A DNA stretch of 33,188 bases from Oscillospiraceae bacterium (GTDB taxonomy: Bacteria > Bacillota > Clostridia > Oscillospirales > Acutalibacteraceae), in assembly GCA_028706415.1 (NCBI GenBank), contig JAQWBK010000006.1:1-33188 (forward strand), written 5' to 3'. A program made the translations under genes and the position numbers. The notes beneath the pieces were generated by a model. That model was not told the origin of the DNA, did not search any database, and saw only the letters and a list, made by a program, of their open reading frames with translations. Below are positions 11,775 through 21,065 of the stretch, in pieces (the first letter of the stretch is position 1; each line of letters starts with the position of its first letter).

Positions 11775-11960
11775 ATGGATATTTTCAAAGAAAATAATGA
11801 AGAAATTACCCCTACTGTTTATTGTGATGTAAAAAACTGCACATACCACGATGGAGACAATATCTGTACAGCAAATAAAATCAAGGTAGGCCCGTCACAT
11901 GCAATCAGCAGCATAGATACCATTTGCGCTACATTTAAACCCGGGAACAAATATCATTAG
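11775..11960 (+). CDS. DUF1540 domain-containing protein
   Basis: YCDVKNCTYHDGDNICTANKIKVG...DTICATF Cys pattern; SD AAAGGAAAG. Confidence 0.85.
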   Translation: MDIFKENNEEITPTVYCDVKNCTYHDGDNICTANKIKVGPSHAISSIDTICATFKPGNKYH

Positions 11961-11981
11961 CCTATACGAAATCGATTTCTA

Positions 11982-12018
11982 GCGGCGGGGGCAGATAAAA
12001 CCCCTGCCGTCTTTTTTT
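11982..12018 (+). terminator. Intrinsic terminator after the DUF1540 gene
   Basis: GGCGGGGGCAG-ataaaa-CCCCTGCC followed by a T-run. Confidence 0.65.
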
Positions 12019-13510
12019 ATATCCCGAGCAGCTTATATATCATCTTGTTCATGTCGGCAGGGTTACATACATCTGTAAAGCGCTTTCCCTTTTCATGTAT
12101 TGATCTCAGCGGTTCGGGAATTTCTTTACCGGTTATTTCATACAGCCTGTCCATCTTCTCAAATTCATTTACATCTGCTCCGTTTTTACCCAGTGCATCT
12201 AAAACACTTGCCGGGAATTTATACGGATTTGCGGTCGAGGCGATGATGACGGGTGTTTTATCCCCTGTTGATTTGCGATATTGCTCATAAACATTTACGG
12301 CTACCGCGGTATGGGTATCACACAAATAATCATGGTTTTCGAAAACATTCTTAATGGTTTGGGCTGTCTGCTCATCGCTACACCATCCCGCCCAAAACAG
12401 CGATTTTATATCTGCAAATATTTTGTCCGAAACGGCATATCTGCCTTTTTCTTTTAATTCTCTCATCAGATATCTGATTTCATCATCTTTACACCCGGAA
12501 ATATCATATAAAAGCCGTTCAAGGTTTGAGGATATCAGAATATCCATAGAGGGTGAAGTGGTGGTATAAAAAGACCGGTTGCGATTGTATTCACCGGTAT
12601 TTATAAAATCGGTCAAAACACGGTTTTGATTTGATGCACATATTAGCTTGGCAATAGGCAAACCCATTTTCCGTGCGTAGTATGCCGACAGAATATTTCC
12701 GAAATTACCTGTTGGAACAACCACATTAATTAAATCGTCTGCATTAATTTTCCCACTGTCAATCAAATCACAATATGCAGAAATATAGTAAACAATCTGG
12801 GGAAGAAGCCGCCCCCAGTTTATAGAATTTGCGCTTGAAAACATCATATTATTAGTATCAAGGCGTTTAGCTGTTTTGGGATCGTTAAAAATTGCCTTTA
12901 CTCCGGTTTGTGCATCATCAAAATTGCCTTTTATTCCACAGACAGCGACATTTTCGCCTTCCTGGGTTATCATCTGAAGCTTTTGAATAGGACTCACCCC
13001 GTCCTCAGGATAGAAGACAATGATACGGGTGTTTTCGGCATCGCGAAAACCTTCAAGTGCTGCCTTCCCCGTATCACCCGAGGTTGCCACAAGAATGATA
13101 ATGGTTTTATCTTGGGCGGCTTTGCGGGCGGAAATGCGCATTAAATGGGGCAATATCTGCAAAGCCATATCTTTGAATGCACAGGTGGGGCCGTGCCAAA
13201 GTTCAAGCAGATTAACCCCATCATATAGCCCATGAATAGGAGCGACGGCAGGAGAGCGAAAACGCTCAGAATTATATGCAAGACTTGTAAAATCCTCAAT
13301 TTCTTCGATTGAAAAATCAGTCAGATATTTCGATAGAATATATGCCGCGCGGGATGAATAGTTTACCTTGGCCAGCATCCTGATTTCGTTAGAGGTTATG
13401 GGCGGAATTTCTTCCGGTACAAACAACCCACCATCTACCGAGATACCCTGGGTAATTGCCTGTGATGCAGTGTAACCAACACTGCTGTCACGCGTACTGT
13501 TATATATCAT
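12017..13510 (-). CDS. thrC: Threonine synthase
   Basis: STRDSSVGYTASQAITQGISVDGGLFVPEEIP, HGPTCAFKDMALQ (PLP Lys), VATSGDTGKAALEGF. Start placed at the internal ATG (13510) with AGGAAG SD; the ORF track extends to 13570. Confidence 0.95.
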   Translation of the reverse strand: MIYNSTRDSSVGYTASQAITQGISVDGGLFVPEEIPPITSNEIRMLAKVNYSSRAAYILSKYLTDFSIEEIEDFTSLAYNSERFRSPAVAPIHGLYDGVNLLELWHGPTCAFKDMALQILPHLMRISARKAAQDKTIIILVATSGDTGKAALEGFRDAENTRIIVFYPEDGVSPIQKLQMITQEGENVAVCGIKGNFDDAQTGVKAIFNDPKTAKRLDTNNMMFSSANSINWGRLLPQIVYYISAYCDLIDSGKINADDLINVVVPTGNFGNILSAYYARKMGLPIAKLICASNQNRVLTDFINTGEYNRNRSFYTTTSPSMDILISSNLERLLYDISGCKDDEIRYLMRELKEKGRYAVSDKIFADIKSLFWAGWCSDEQTAQTIKNVFENHDYLCDTHTAVAVNVYEQYRKSTGDKTPVIIASTANPYKFPASVLDALGKNGADVNEFEKMDRLYEITGKEIPEPLRSIHEKGKRFTDVCNPADMNKMIYKLLGI

Positions 13511-13570
13511 TAATTTACACTTCCTCGATTGCATAATACATCCCAATATATCATTTCCTATACTAAACAA

Positions 13571-14503
13571 TTACCCTGCATTTGTCAAAGCGGTACGATA
13601 AAAATCGTAGCAATTACTGAAAAATAAACGGTCAAGCAGATATTCCTCGTAATTTTTGCGATATAAGTATTCGTAAATATCTTCCATTACCTGAATGCCT
13701 CCCCAATCGGCAGGTAAATCAGCACCGTCAAAATCACATCCGAAAGCCAGATTATTGCTACCGTCAAGTGATAGGTAATGCTCAATATGGCGTTGTATAC
13801 ATTCAAATGTCTGTTTACCCAGTTGATCACAGCAAAGGGTTATACCCACCAGCCCCCCGGTATTAATAACCGCTTTAAACTGCTCATCGGTAAGATTACG
13901 AGGATGGTTAAAAACTCCTGCCGAAACCGAATGACTTGCGATGATAGGTCTATTTGCCGTATGAATTACATCCCAAAACCCCGCTTCATTAAGATGGGAT
14001 ACATCGGGAACAATATTGGCCGATTCCATTTTTTTAATCGAATCTATACCAAACTTGGTTAATCCGGCTTTATTGCCGGATAAGCAGCCGTTTCCTAGCT
14101 CATTTGCGCCGTTCCATGTCAAGGTGATTATCTTTACACCAAGTCCCGACATTATATCAATCGTTTCCAGCCTGCCCCCAAGTGCCGAACCACCTTCAAC
14201 CGCAAGAATGGTGGCACATCTTCTGCTTTTAAAGGCTGAATCAAGGTCCTCTGAATTATATACTATGATAATTTTATCCGGATTATTTACCGCCTCGGTA
14301 TGGGCACGCTCCAATATTCTGCGACATTGCTGCCGGGCAGCCTCCCCGCGAATCGTATCGGGCATCCAAACTGCAAAAACCTGTCCCCAGGCATCAAACT
14401 CCAGCCCTCGTTTTAAGTCAATATGGAGCGAATTTTCAGATAGTTCGTGCTCCCCCATGACGCACTCATATAGTGTGTCGCAATGCATATCAAAAAGCCG
14501 CAT
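13571..14503 (-). CDS. Membrane dipeptidase (peptidase M19 family)
   Basis: DMHCDTLYECV, VEGGSALGG, LTWNGANELGNG, DVSHLNEAGFWDV, ASHSVSAGVFNHPRNL, GCDFDGAD. Start inferred at MRLFDMHC. Confidence 0.92.
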   Translation of the reverse strand: MRLFDMHCDTLYECVMGEHELSENSLHIDLKRGLEFDAWGQVFAVWMPDTIRGEAARQQCRRILERAHTEAVNNPDKIIIVYNSEDLDSAFKSRRCATILAVEGGSALGGRLETIDIMSGLGVKIITLTWNGANELGNGCLSGNKAGLTKFGIDSIKKMESANIVPDVSHLNEAGFWDVIHTANRPIIASHSVSAGVFNHPRNLTDEQFKAVINTGGLVGITLCCDQLGKQTFECIQRHIEHYLSLDGSNNLAFGCDFDGADLPADWGGIQVMEDIYEYLYRKNYEEYLLDRLFFSNCYDFYRTALTNAG

Positions 14504-14876
14504 GTAAATCCCCCGCATCAAATGCACCCAGAATATGATCGATTTCGGCTATATCCATCGGGTGCTGATTTCGTGATATTATCTCAATAACGTCAAAACG
14601 CGGTTGCAATTCAATATTGTTGTTTTTAATAAACATCATGGCTGTTTTTATTATGCGGCGCTGTTTGTCACGAGTAACCGCTTCTCTGGGTAAATATATT
14701 GAATTCTCACTGCGCGTTTTAACCTCTACGAAAGCAATATACGGTTTTTTAACTGCGATTATGTCTATTTCACCAAATCTGAAGCCAAAATTTGCTGTCC
14801 AAATCTCATAACCCTTCTCACGGAGAAAGCGGGATGCTAATACCTCCCCCGCCGCTCCTCTTGATATTTCGGGCAT
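14490..14876 (-). CDS. yraN: YraN family protein (UPF0102, predicted endonuclease-like)
   Basis: GEVLASRFLREKGYEIWTANFGFRFGEIDIIAVKKPYIAFVEVKTR signature. Start inferred at the internal ATG 14876; overlaps the dipeptidase start. Confidence 0.92.
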   Translation of the reverse strand: MPEISRGAAGEVLASRFLREKGYEIWTANFGFRFGEIDIIAVKKPYIAFVEVKTRSENSIYLPREAVTRDKQRRIIKTAMMFIKNNNIELQPRFDVIEIISRNQHPMDIAEIDHILGAFDAGDLHAAF

Positions 14877-14904
14877 TAGTATGAGCCTCCTTTCGCCAAA
14901 AGAG

Positions 14905-15528
14905 TCAACCCAGAATTTTTGTAAGGAAACTTCGGCGATGTATGGGTGAGCAGCCGTGTTCATGCAAAAGCTGTATATGTAATGCGGTTCCGTATCCTTT
15001 ATGCTTTGCAAACTGATAAACCGGATATTTCATATCCATTTCCCGCATAAACCTGTCACGGCTTACTTTTGCGAGGATGGAAGCCGCCCCGATGCATGCC
15101 GACAAGCTGTCGCCCTTTACAATAGTGACCGCCTTTGACGGAAGGTCGCTGGGCATACAGTTGCCGTCAATCAATATTAAGTCCGATTTTACAGATAATC
15201 CGTTTACTGCACGCTTCATTGCAAGAAGAGTTGCCTGCAATATATTAAGCTGCTCAATCTCCTCAACCGATGCAGAGGCAATCGAATATGCTACCGACTG
15301 CCCTCTTATTATGTCAAACATAGATTCCCGTTTGGCCTCGCTGAGCTTTTTGGAATCATTAAGACCGGATATTTCATTTGACGGGTCAAGAACAACCGCG
15401 GCGGCAAAAACCGGACCTGCCAAAGGACCACGGCCTGCCTCATCCACCCCGCATACTGCCTGATAGCCTTTTTCATATACAGCGCGGTCATAATCATAAT
15501 TTGTCATAATGTTGTGTGCGCCTTTCAA
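14905..15528 (-). CDS. rnhB: Ribonuclease HII
   Basis: [45 protein letters not shown]. Confidence 0.97.
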   Translation of the reverse strand: MKGAHNIMTNYDYDRAVYEKGYQAVCGVDEAGRGPLAGPVFAAAVVLDPSNEISGLNDSKKLSEAKRESMFDIIRGQSVAYSIASASVEEIEQLNILQATLLAMKRAVNGLSVKSDLILIDGNCMPSDLPSKAVTIVKGDSLSACIGAASILAKVSRDRFMREMDMKYPVYQFAKHKGYGTALHIQLLHEHGCSPIHRRSFLTKILG

Positions 15529-15546
15529 TACATTTAATGTAAATCG

Positions 15547-16416
15547 TCAAGGCTTTTCGAGGGTTATACGACCGATCTTTCCCCCCCTGAATTCGTCAAG
15601 AATCATGGTCGCGGCCCGCTCGGTATCAACCTCGCCGCCCGAAATCAGCATTCCGCGTTTTCTACCGATTATATTAAGAAGCTCCCAGCTTTCAATCTCT
15701 TCATGCAAAGTAATGTCATCCGTTTTATATCTGTCAACAAGCAGCTTGGTGTAATTGTTATATAAAATACTCAGAAGTCCGCAGGCAAGATCTTCTTTAT
15801 CAAGAACTTCATCTCGAATTGCTCCGGTATACGCCAGATGCTGCGCAACCCTCTGGTCGTCAAACTTCGGCCACAATATGCCCGGAGTGTCCAGCATTTC
15901 AAATCCGTCCTTGGTGGTATACCATTGATTTGCTCTGGTTACACCTGGACGATCCTCAACCTTTGCCTTGCCTCCCTGTGCAATTCGGTTAATAAATGAT
16001 GATTTTCCCGAATTCGGTATTCCGGCAATCATCATTCTTATTGGCCTGTTTACCATTCCTTTTCGTTTCCACGCGGCTATACGCTCCCCCATAATCTCGT
16101 TTACCTTGACAGAAAATGCACCCAGCCCGCGTCCGCTTTTGCAGTCAACAATTAGAGCCTGTATTCCTTGCTTTCCAAAATGCTGCACCCATCCGGCTGA
16201 AACCGCTTCATCGGCAATATCCGCCTTATTAAGCAAAATAATACGCGGTTTTCCGGAAGATAAACGGCCAAGGTCGGGATTACGGCTGCTTGCAGGAATA
16301 CGGGCATCAATAATTTCAACCACCAGATCGACAAGTGGCATACAGGTCTTCATCCGGCGTTTTGTTTTGGTCATATGGCCCGGGTACCATTGAATATTGC
16401 TCATTTGAATTTCCAT
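15547..16416 (-). CDS. rbgA: Ribosome biogenesis GTPase YlqF/RbgA
   Basis: Circularly permuted GTPase: QWYPGHMTKTKR, NKADIAD, GIPNSGKSSFIN, DTPGILWP. Start inferred at MEIQMSNIQW. Confidence 0.95.
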   Translation of the reverse strand: MEIQMSNIQWYPGHMTKTKRRMKTCMPLVDLVVEIIDARIPASSRNPDLGRLSSGKPRIILLNKADIADEAVSAGWVQHFGKQGIQALIVDCKSGRGLGAFSVKVNEIMGERIAAWKRKGMVNRPIRMMIAGIPNSGKSSFINRIAQGGKAKVEDRPGVTRANQWYTTKDGFEMLDTPGILWPKFDDQRVAQHLAYTGAIRDEVLDKEDLACGLLSILYNNYTKLLVDRYKTDDITLHEEIESWELLNIIGRKRGMLISGGEVDTERAATMILDEFRGGKIGRITLEKP

Positions 16417-16462
16417 AAAGTTATAATGCCTTTCCTTTGAAAAAGCTTCGGCTTTCACCTTG

Positions 16463-17059
16463 CTATTTCAAAAAGCCAATTCTGTTAAACGGAGAAAAGC
16501 GAAATATTGCTTTTCCCACCACATCTTTTTGGTTTATATATCCGACTTCCTCAGAACGACTGTCTTTGGAAATTTCTCTGTTATCTCCCATTACAACAAG
16601 ATATCCTTCGGGAACAATCCTGGTTTTAGTTCCGAAATCACGCACCACCGTCATGCCTTTAGTGTAATTTTCCTCTAAGACAACCCCGTTCAGAGCAACC
16701 TCACCGGTATCGGGTAAGATGGCTATACTGTCCCCGCTTACCGCAATTACACGCTTTACGAGGGGCTCATGCGTGTATGTGTCAATTACAACAATATCTC
16801 CCCGTTTAGGGGTGTAAAAAAAGGTTGTGAGTATAAGGCGTTCTTTGTCTTTAAGAGTGGGTATCATGGAAGGGCCGTCAACCCCCACAATACGAAAAAC
16901 AAATATAAAGACCAGAACAACACAAATCAATGATACTATTACAGCTTCTATCCAATCGTATAACGATTTAACCATGTTCAAAATAACTCTCTTATATTTT
17001 ATATTATTAGGAATATCAGAGATAATTATTTTCGACTTCAATTTTGAAAATGTAATCAT
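16463..17059 (-). CDS. lepB: Signal peptidase I (copy 1)
   Basis: GVDGPSMIPTL catalytic Ser, KRVIAVSGD catalytic Lys, VMGDNREISKDSR. The start may be 17059 or 16975 (MVKSLYDW). Confidence 0.94.
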   Translation of the reverse strand: MITFSKLKSKIIISDIPNNIKYKRVILNMVKSLYDWIEAVIVSLICVVLVFIFVFRIVGVDGPSMIPTLKDKERLILTTFFYTPKRGDIVVIDTYTHEPLVKRVIAVSGDSIAILPDTGEVALNGVVLEENYTKGMTVVRDFGTKTRIVPEGYLVVMGDNREISKDSRSEEVGYINQKDVVGKAIFRFSPFNRIGFLK

Positions 17060-17063
17060 ATTA

Positions 17064-17176
17064 AGGTCACCTCTAAAAAACTGTTTTAAACGGATTCCGA
17101 GCAGAATTTTTGTCGGGCAAGGAAAGCCAACGAAGCAATGCTTTCCGCATTACGAGGAGGTTTGACTAGGTGACCT
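17064..17176. mobile_element. Family 1 MITE-like element (internally shortened copy, 113 bp)
   Basis: AGGTCACCTCTAAAAAACTGTTTTAAACGGATTCCGAGCAGAATTTTTGTCGGGCAAGG...GAGGAGGTTTGACTAGGTGACCT; flanked by TTA/TAA. Confidence 0.8.
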
Positions 17177-17757
17177 TAATATAAACCCCCGGCACGGCTG
17201 AGGGGAAAGAAACGAAATATAGCCTTCCCCATGATGTCTTCCACATCAACATAACCCACTTGTTCCATCATTCGACTGTCTGCTGAGTTTTGGCGGTTGT
17301 CCCCCATCACAAAAACAGTGCCTTGGGGAATCACCTGCTCTTCCGGCGGAAAACCTTCTCGCCAGGTAACGCCAAGGATATAGTCTTCATGAAGCACCTT
17401 GCCGTTTAATATTACCTGATTCGTTTCGTCATCTATTTTAAGTCGGTCTCCACCAACCGCAATAATTCGTTTGACCAAAGGCTCCTCGGGATATCGTTTA
17501 ATAATAATTATATCTCCCCGCTTAGGTGTATAAAAAGAACGGGAGATAATCAGTCTCTCGGAATCATAAAGTGTGTTTTTCATCGAATTCCCGTCAACCC
17601 CTACAATCCGCATAACAAATGTAAAAATGAGGCTGACACACAAAAGCGAAAAAACGGCTGCCTCTATCCATTCATATACACCTTGAACCGATTTTGAGTT
17701 TAAATATAAGATTTTATCATCAGAATTATTGATGCTGTCAGCATTCATAAGGGTCAT
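17176..17757 (-). CDS. lepB: Signal peptidase I (copy 2)
   Basis: GVDGNSMKNTL catalytic Ser, KRIIAVGGD catalytic Lys, VMGDNRQNSADSR; paralogue of 16463-17059. Confidence 0.94.
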   Translation of the reverse strand: MTLMNADSINNSDDKILYLNSKSVQGVYEWIEAAVFSLLCVSLIFTFVMRIVGVDGNSMKNTLYDSERLIISRSFYTPKRGDIIIIKRYPEEPLVKRIIAVGGDRLKIDDETNQVILNGKVLHEDYILGVTWREGFPPEEQVIPQGTVFVMGDNRQNSADSRMMEQVGYVDVEDIMGKAIFRFFPLSRAGGLY

Positions 17758-17866
17758 CCCTTTATCTCATATATTTAATATTTTAGTTATAATATATATT
17801 AATGAACCTGGGACACTATACTGTTACATCTTTTATTATAACACAATATTATGCCTCAATAAAGAA

Positions 17867-17891
17867 AAAAAGGGACATATTGTCCCTTTTT
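17867..17891 (-). terminator. Intrinsic terminator of rplS
   Basis: AAAAAGGGACA-tat-TGTCCCTTTTT. Confidence 0.8.
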
Positions 17892-17910
17892 AACCATAAA
17901 CTCAGACTTA

Positions 17911-18255
17911 TCAGCCGATGCGCTGTTTAATCTTGGCGGCTTTACCAACACGGTCACGCAGATAATACAGCTTGCTGCGGCGAACCTTTCCGCGGCGGAT
18001 AACCTTAATGTTTTCTACATTGGGTGAATGAGTTGGGAAAACTCTTTCAACTCCTACGCCGTACGAAACGCGGCGAACGGTAAAGGTTTCGGCAATACCG
18101 CTTCCTTTTCTTGCAATAACAGTACCTTCGAAAGCCTGAATGCGTTCCCGGTCACCCTCACGAATTCTGACATCAACACGCACGGTATCACCGATGGCAA
18201 ATTCAGGGACACTTTCCTTCATACTGTCGTTAGAAATGATTTTTAATGAGTCCAT
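17911..18255 (-). CDS. rplS: 50S ribosomal protein L19
   Basis: [35 protein letters not shown]...[23 protein letters not shown]. Confidence 0.98.
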   Translation of the reverse strand: MDSLKIISNDSMKESVPEFAIGDTVRVDVRIREGDRERIQAFEGTVIARKGSGIAETFTVRRVSYGVGVERVFPTHSPNVENIKVIRRGKVRRSKLYYLRDRVGKAAKIKQRIG

Positions 18256-18388
18256 AATAAATAATCCTCCTTGATTCTTCAGACATTCATGCTAAAAATA
18301 TAGCAGAGGACTGCCCGCTTTAATGCAATCATAATCAGCCTTGCATTAATCCCCACGGAATAAAAATCTCCGCGGACATTTTAACACC
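18256..18388 (-). ncRNA. Candidate structured 5' leader of rplS (L19 leader-like)
   Basis: A ~130-nt untranslated leader with a perfect 9-bp stem TTAATGCAA/TTGCATTAA (18320-18349) and a GCAG-AGGA-CTGC hairpin (18303-18314). The family assignment was not verified. Confidence 0.35.
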
Positions 18389-18393
18389 GATAT

Positions 18394-18422
18394 ATACTAA
18401 CATAAGAATCTGCAAAATGCAA
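18394..18422 (-). promoter_or_regulatory. Putative sigma-A promoter for rplS
   Basis: On the minus strand TTGCAT - 17 nt - TAGTAT. Confidence 0.4.
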
Positions 18423-18537
18423 CACTTTCGTCTTTAGCTTTTAGAAAATATTGAATGTACCAATGATATAATGGTTATGGATAACGCAGTAAGGCGTAAC
18501 CCATAACTGCTTCACATCACACCGAGATATTGCTGTA

Positions 18538-18595
18538 ATACTGATCTCAAGTAAAAAGTTCAGACAAATTTTCGGGGATACTTATTTTATCATCC
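18538..18595. mobile_element. Diverged family 2 MITE-like fragment
   Basis: ATACTGATCTCAAGTAAAAAGTTCAGACAAATTTTCGGGGATACTTATTTTATCATCCAAC resembles the first ~60 bp of 667-822. Confidence 0.6.
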
Positions 18596-18656
18596 AACGA
18601 GTTTCGTCATAATTGTCACTATTTCATAGCTATAATGAAAACGTGCTATATCGCTT

Positions 18657-19610
18657 TTGGTTATGGAGGTGACGGGAAATATGCCTGTTATATATATTGA
18701 CGTGCTGCTAGCTCTGAATTTATTTATTGATTTCCTTCTGCTATCGCTGGTTAGGCGGGTTCTCCGTATCCCATCTAAAAGGCTGAGAATTGTGTTGGGT
18801 TCGCTTGTGGGGAGCGCCTCTTCCTGCCTGCTGTTTCTACCCGACATCCCCTCCCCCCTCTCATTTCTGATTAAAATGGCTTTCGCCTGTGTGATAGTAC
18901 GAATAGCCTTTGCTTGGAAGGGCGCACTTCTTTACATAAAACAAATTGCTGTATTCTTGATATCCTCTACAATATTTGCAGGTCTTTCATTCGCCATCTG
19001 GTTCTTTGCCGCTCCGACAGGATTTTATGTGGTAAACGGGGTTGTATATTACAATGTATCCCCGGTTGTACTCACAGCCCTTACCGTAATTTGCTATTTT
19101 GTCATCACCATTTATGACAAGATGACCCATAAACGCTTGGCAGACAGTCAGGATTATCGACTTATAATAGACAACGGAGTCGGCACCGTGGGACTGAGAG
19201 CTTTATATGACACAGGACATCATGCCACAGAAGTTTTTTCGGGCAGCCCTGTTGCCATAGTAAGATTGGGAGCAATTGAAAAATTCCTGCCCAAAAGTTT
19301 ACTTTCTTCTATTACACAATCTCTTGACGGCACGAATTCGCTCAAAGAGGATGCATTAACAACCGCGCTCAAGGAACGGTTTCGCATGATACCCTTTAAA
19401 ACCGTAAGCGGAACCGGTCTGCTTCCGGCATTCCGACCGGACAAAATCCAGCTTTCAGCCCGAGAAAACCACGGGGATGTAACCGGCTGTTATGTCGCCG
19501 TTTGCCGCATTCTGGGGCGGGGAGAATATGATGCAATCATTGGCTCCGACATGATAAATTTGCTTGAAAGGAGAGATGGTCATGCCAAAAATATCAGCGT
19601 TCATATATGA
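18657..19610 (+). CDS. spoIIGA: Sporulation sigma-E factor-processing peptidase SpoIIGA
   Basis: Five-helix membrane N-terminus (YIDVLLALNLFIDFLLLSLV) and C-terminal aspartic protease motif ALYDTGHHATEVFSGSPVAIV; directly overlaps sigE. Confidence 0.93.
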   Translation: MVMEVTGNMPVIYIDVLLALNLFIDFLLLSLVRRVLRIPSKRLRIVLGSLVGSASSCLLFLPDIPSPLSFLIKMAFACVIVRIAFAWKGALLYIKQIAVFLISSTIFAGLSFAIWFFAAPTGFYVVNGVVYYNVSPVVLTALTVICYFVITIYDKMTHKRLADSQDYRLIIDNGVGTVGLRALYDTGHHATEVFSGSPVAIVRLGAIEKFLPKSLLSSITQSLDGTNSLKEDALTTALKERFRMIPFKTVSGTGLLPAFRPDKIQLSARENHGDVTGCYVAVCRILGRGEYDAIIGSDMINLLERRDGHAKNISVHI

Positions 19611-20304
19611 TAAGATATGCCGCTTTCTAATAAAGATATTACGGGTTTTTGCAGATGATTCTTATTATATTAACGGAGCGGATACCCTCCCCCCACCACT
19701 TACACAAGAGCAAGAAGCGGATGTGTTTTCTAGAATTCAAGCAGGTGAATTGACAGCAAAAGACGATCTGATAACCCATAATTTAAGGTTGGTTGTATAT
19801 ATTGCCCGCAAATTTGAAAATTCAGGGGTTGGTATCGAGGATCTGATTTCGATAGGAACAATAGGGCTTATAAAAGCGGTTAATACATTCTGCCCTTCTC
19901 GTAACATAAAGCTAGCCACCTATTCATCCCGCTGCATCGAAAATGAAATATTAATGTTTTTGCGTAAAAACTCTCAACTAAGAAATGAGATGTCAATCGA
20001 TGAGCCTTTGAATGTTGACTGGGACGGCAACGAACTGCTGTTATCCGATATTCTGGGAAGCGAACCGGATATAGTAAACCGTGATATTGAGCAGGAGGCG
20101 GAAAAAAACCTGCTGTTGGATTGTATAGCTAACCTTTCGGAGCGGGAACAGTTTATCATGTGTCTGCGTTTCGGAATAAAGGGGAACAAAGAACATACCC
20201 AAAAGGAGGTTGCCGATCTTCTGGGCATTTCTCAATCATATATTTCACGGCTTGAAAAGAAAATCATCAAAAGGTTGAAAAAGGATTTCGAAAAAGCATG
20301 TTAG
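19582..20304 (+). CDS. sigE: RNA polymerase sporulation sigma factor SigE (pro-sigma-E)
   Basis: DDLITHNLRLVVYIARKFENSGVGIEDLISIGTIGLIKAV, CIENEILMFLRK, region 4 helix-turn-helix, N-terminal pro-sequence. Start inferred at MPKISAF; the ORF track begins at 19564. Confidence 0.95.
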   Translation: MPKISAFIYDKICRFLIKILRVFADDSYYINGADTLPPPLTQEQEADVFSRIQAGELTAKDDLITHNLRLVVYIARKFENSGVGIEDLISIGTIGLIKAVNTFCPSRNIKLATYSSRCIENEILMFLRKNSQLRNEMSIDEPLNVDWDGNELLLSDILGSEPDIVNRDIEQEAEKNLLLDCIANLSEREQFIMCLRFGIKGNKEHTQKEVADLLGISQSYISRLEKKIIKRLKKDFEKAC

Positions 20305-20367
20305 TGCCAAAAATAATACTAATCATTCAATACTCTATGTTTGTGTCTTAATTGTGATGTAAATGTT

Positions 20368-20404
20368 AAATAGTAATCATTATTTTCAATAATGATTACT
20401 ATTT
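20368..20404. promoter_or_regulatory. Perfect 17-bp-arm palindrome containing Fur/PerR-like 7-1-7 half-sites (operator or terminator)
   Basis: AAATAGTAATCATTATT-ttc-AATAATGATTACTATTT; contains TAATCATTA and TAATGATTA cores. Confidence 0.5.
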
Positions 20405-20502
20405 TTATGTTATTTTATATGCTTCTATCATAATATCATCACATTTATTTGTTATACTCTTTATGGAATTACCTTTATTTGAGAAATGAGGAGAGGGTTG
20501 AT

Positions 20503-21000
20503 ATGAAAACTGAAACCATAAGATGCTGCTGTGACCAGACCGTGGATGGAGAAAAGTTTCAAGAAATCGTCAACATAATTGACCTCTACAAGGACAAAAA
20601 GGGAAGTCTAATTCAAATTTTGCACCTAGCCCAAGAAATCTATGGTTATCTGCCTTTAAAACTGCAGAAATTCATTGCCGCCTCGCTTGAAATACCCCTG
20701 TCCGAGGTGTCGGGTGTAATTACCTTTTATTCATTCTTTTCCACCAAACCCCGCGGAGAACATACAATAAGGGTTTGCCTGGGTACTGCCTGTTATGTCA
20801 GAGGGGGTAAAAAGCTGGTCGAGCGGTTGCAGGAAATTCTGAAAATCCAGGCCGGCGACACCACCCAGGACGGTAAATTCACATTTGAGATTGCGCGTTG
20901 TATCGGCGCATGCGGTCTGGCACCTGCCATGATGATTGACGATGTTGTTTATAAGCAGGTGAATGTCAATAAGCTGGAATCAATCTTATCAAAATATTAA
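20503..21000 (+). CDS. NuoE-like [2Fe-2S] subunit of NAD(P)-dependent [FeFe] hydrogenase (HydC/HndA-like)
   Basis: HLAQEIYGYLP, GVITFYSFF, VCLGTACYVRGG...CIGACGLAPAMMID. Start inferred at ATG 20503 with GAGGAGAGG SD. Confidence 0.93.
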   Translation: MKTETIRCCCDQTVDGEKFQEIVNIIDLYKDKKGSLIQILHLAQEIYGYLPLKLQKFIAASLEIPLSEVSGVITFYSFFSTKPRGEHTIRVCLGTACYVRGGKKLVERLQEILKIQAGDTTQDGKFTFEIARCIGACGLAPAMMIDDVVYKQVNVNKLESILSKY

Positions 21001-21065
21001 CCAAGGGGTAAATAGGTTGAAAGAAATTCTTTTTTCAACCTGCGGCAGAAAGGAATGAACTTTTT

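Noticed and set aside
16463-17757. Two tandem lepB genes as an assembly duplication
   Set aside because: The two proteins are clearly diverged paralogues, each with its own intact Ser/Lys dyad; tandem signal peptidase genes are not rare in Firmicutes.
18473-18508. Imperfect inverted repeat GTTATGGATAACGC...GCGTAACCCATAAC upstream of spoIIGA
   Set aside because: Could be a terminator remnant or part of an old repeat; single occurrence, no T-tract and no conserved context visible, so not claimed as a feature.
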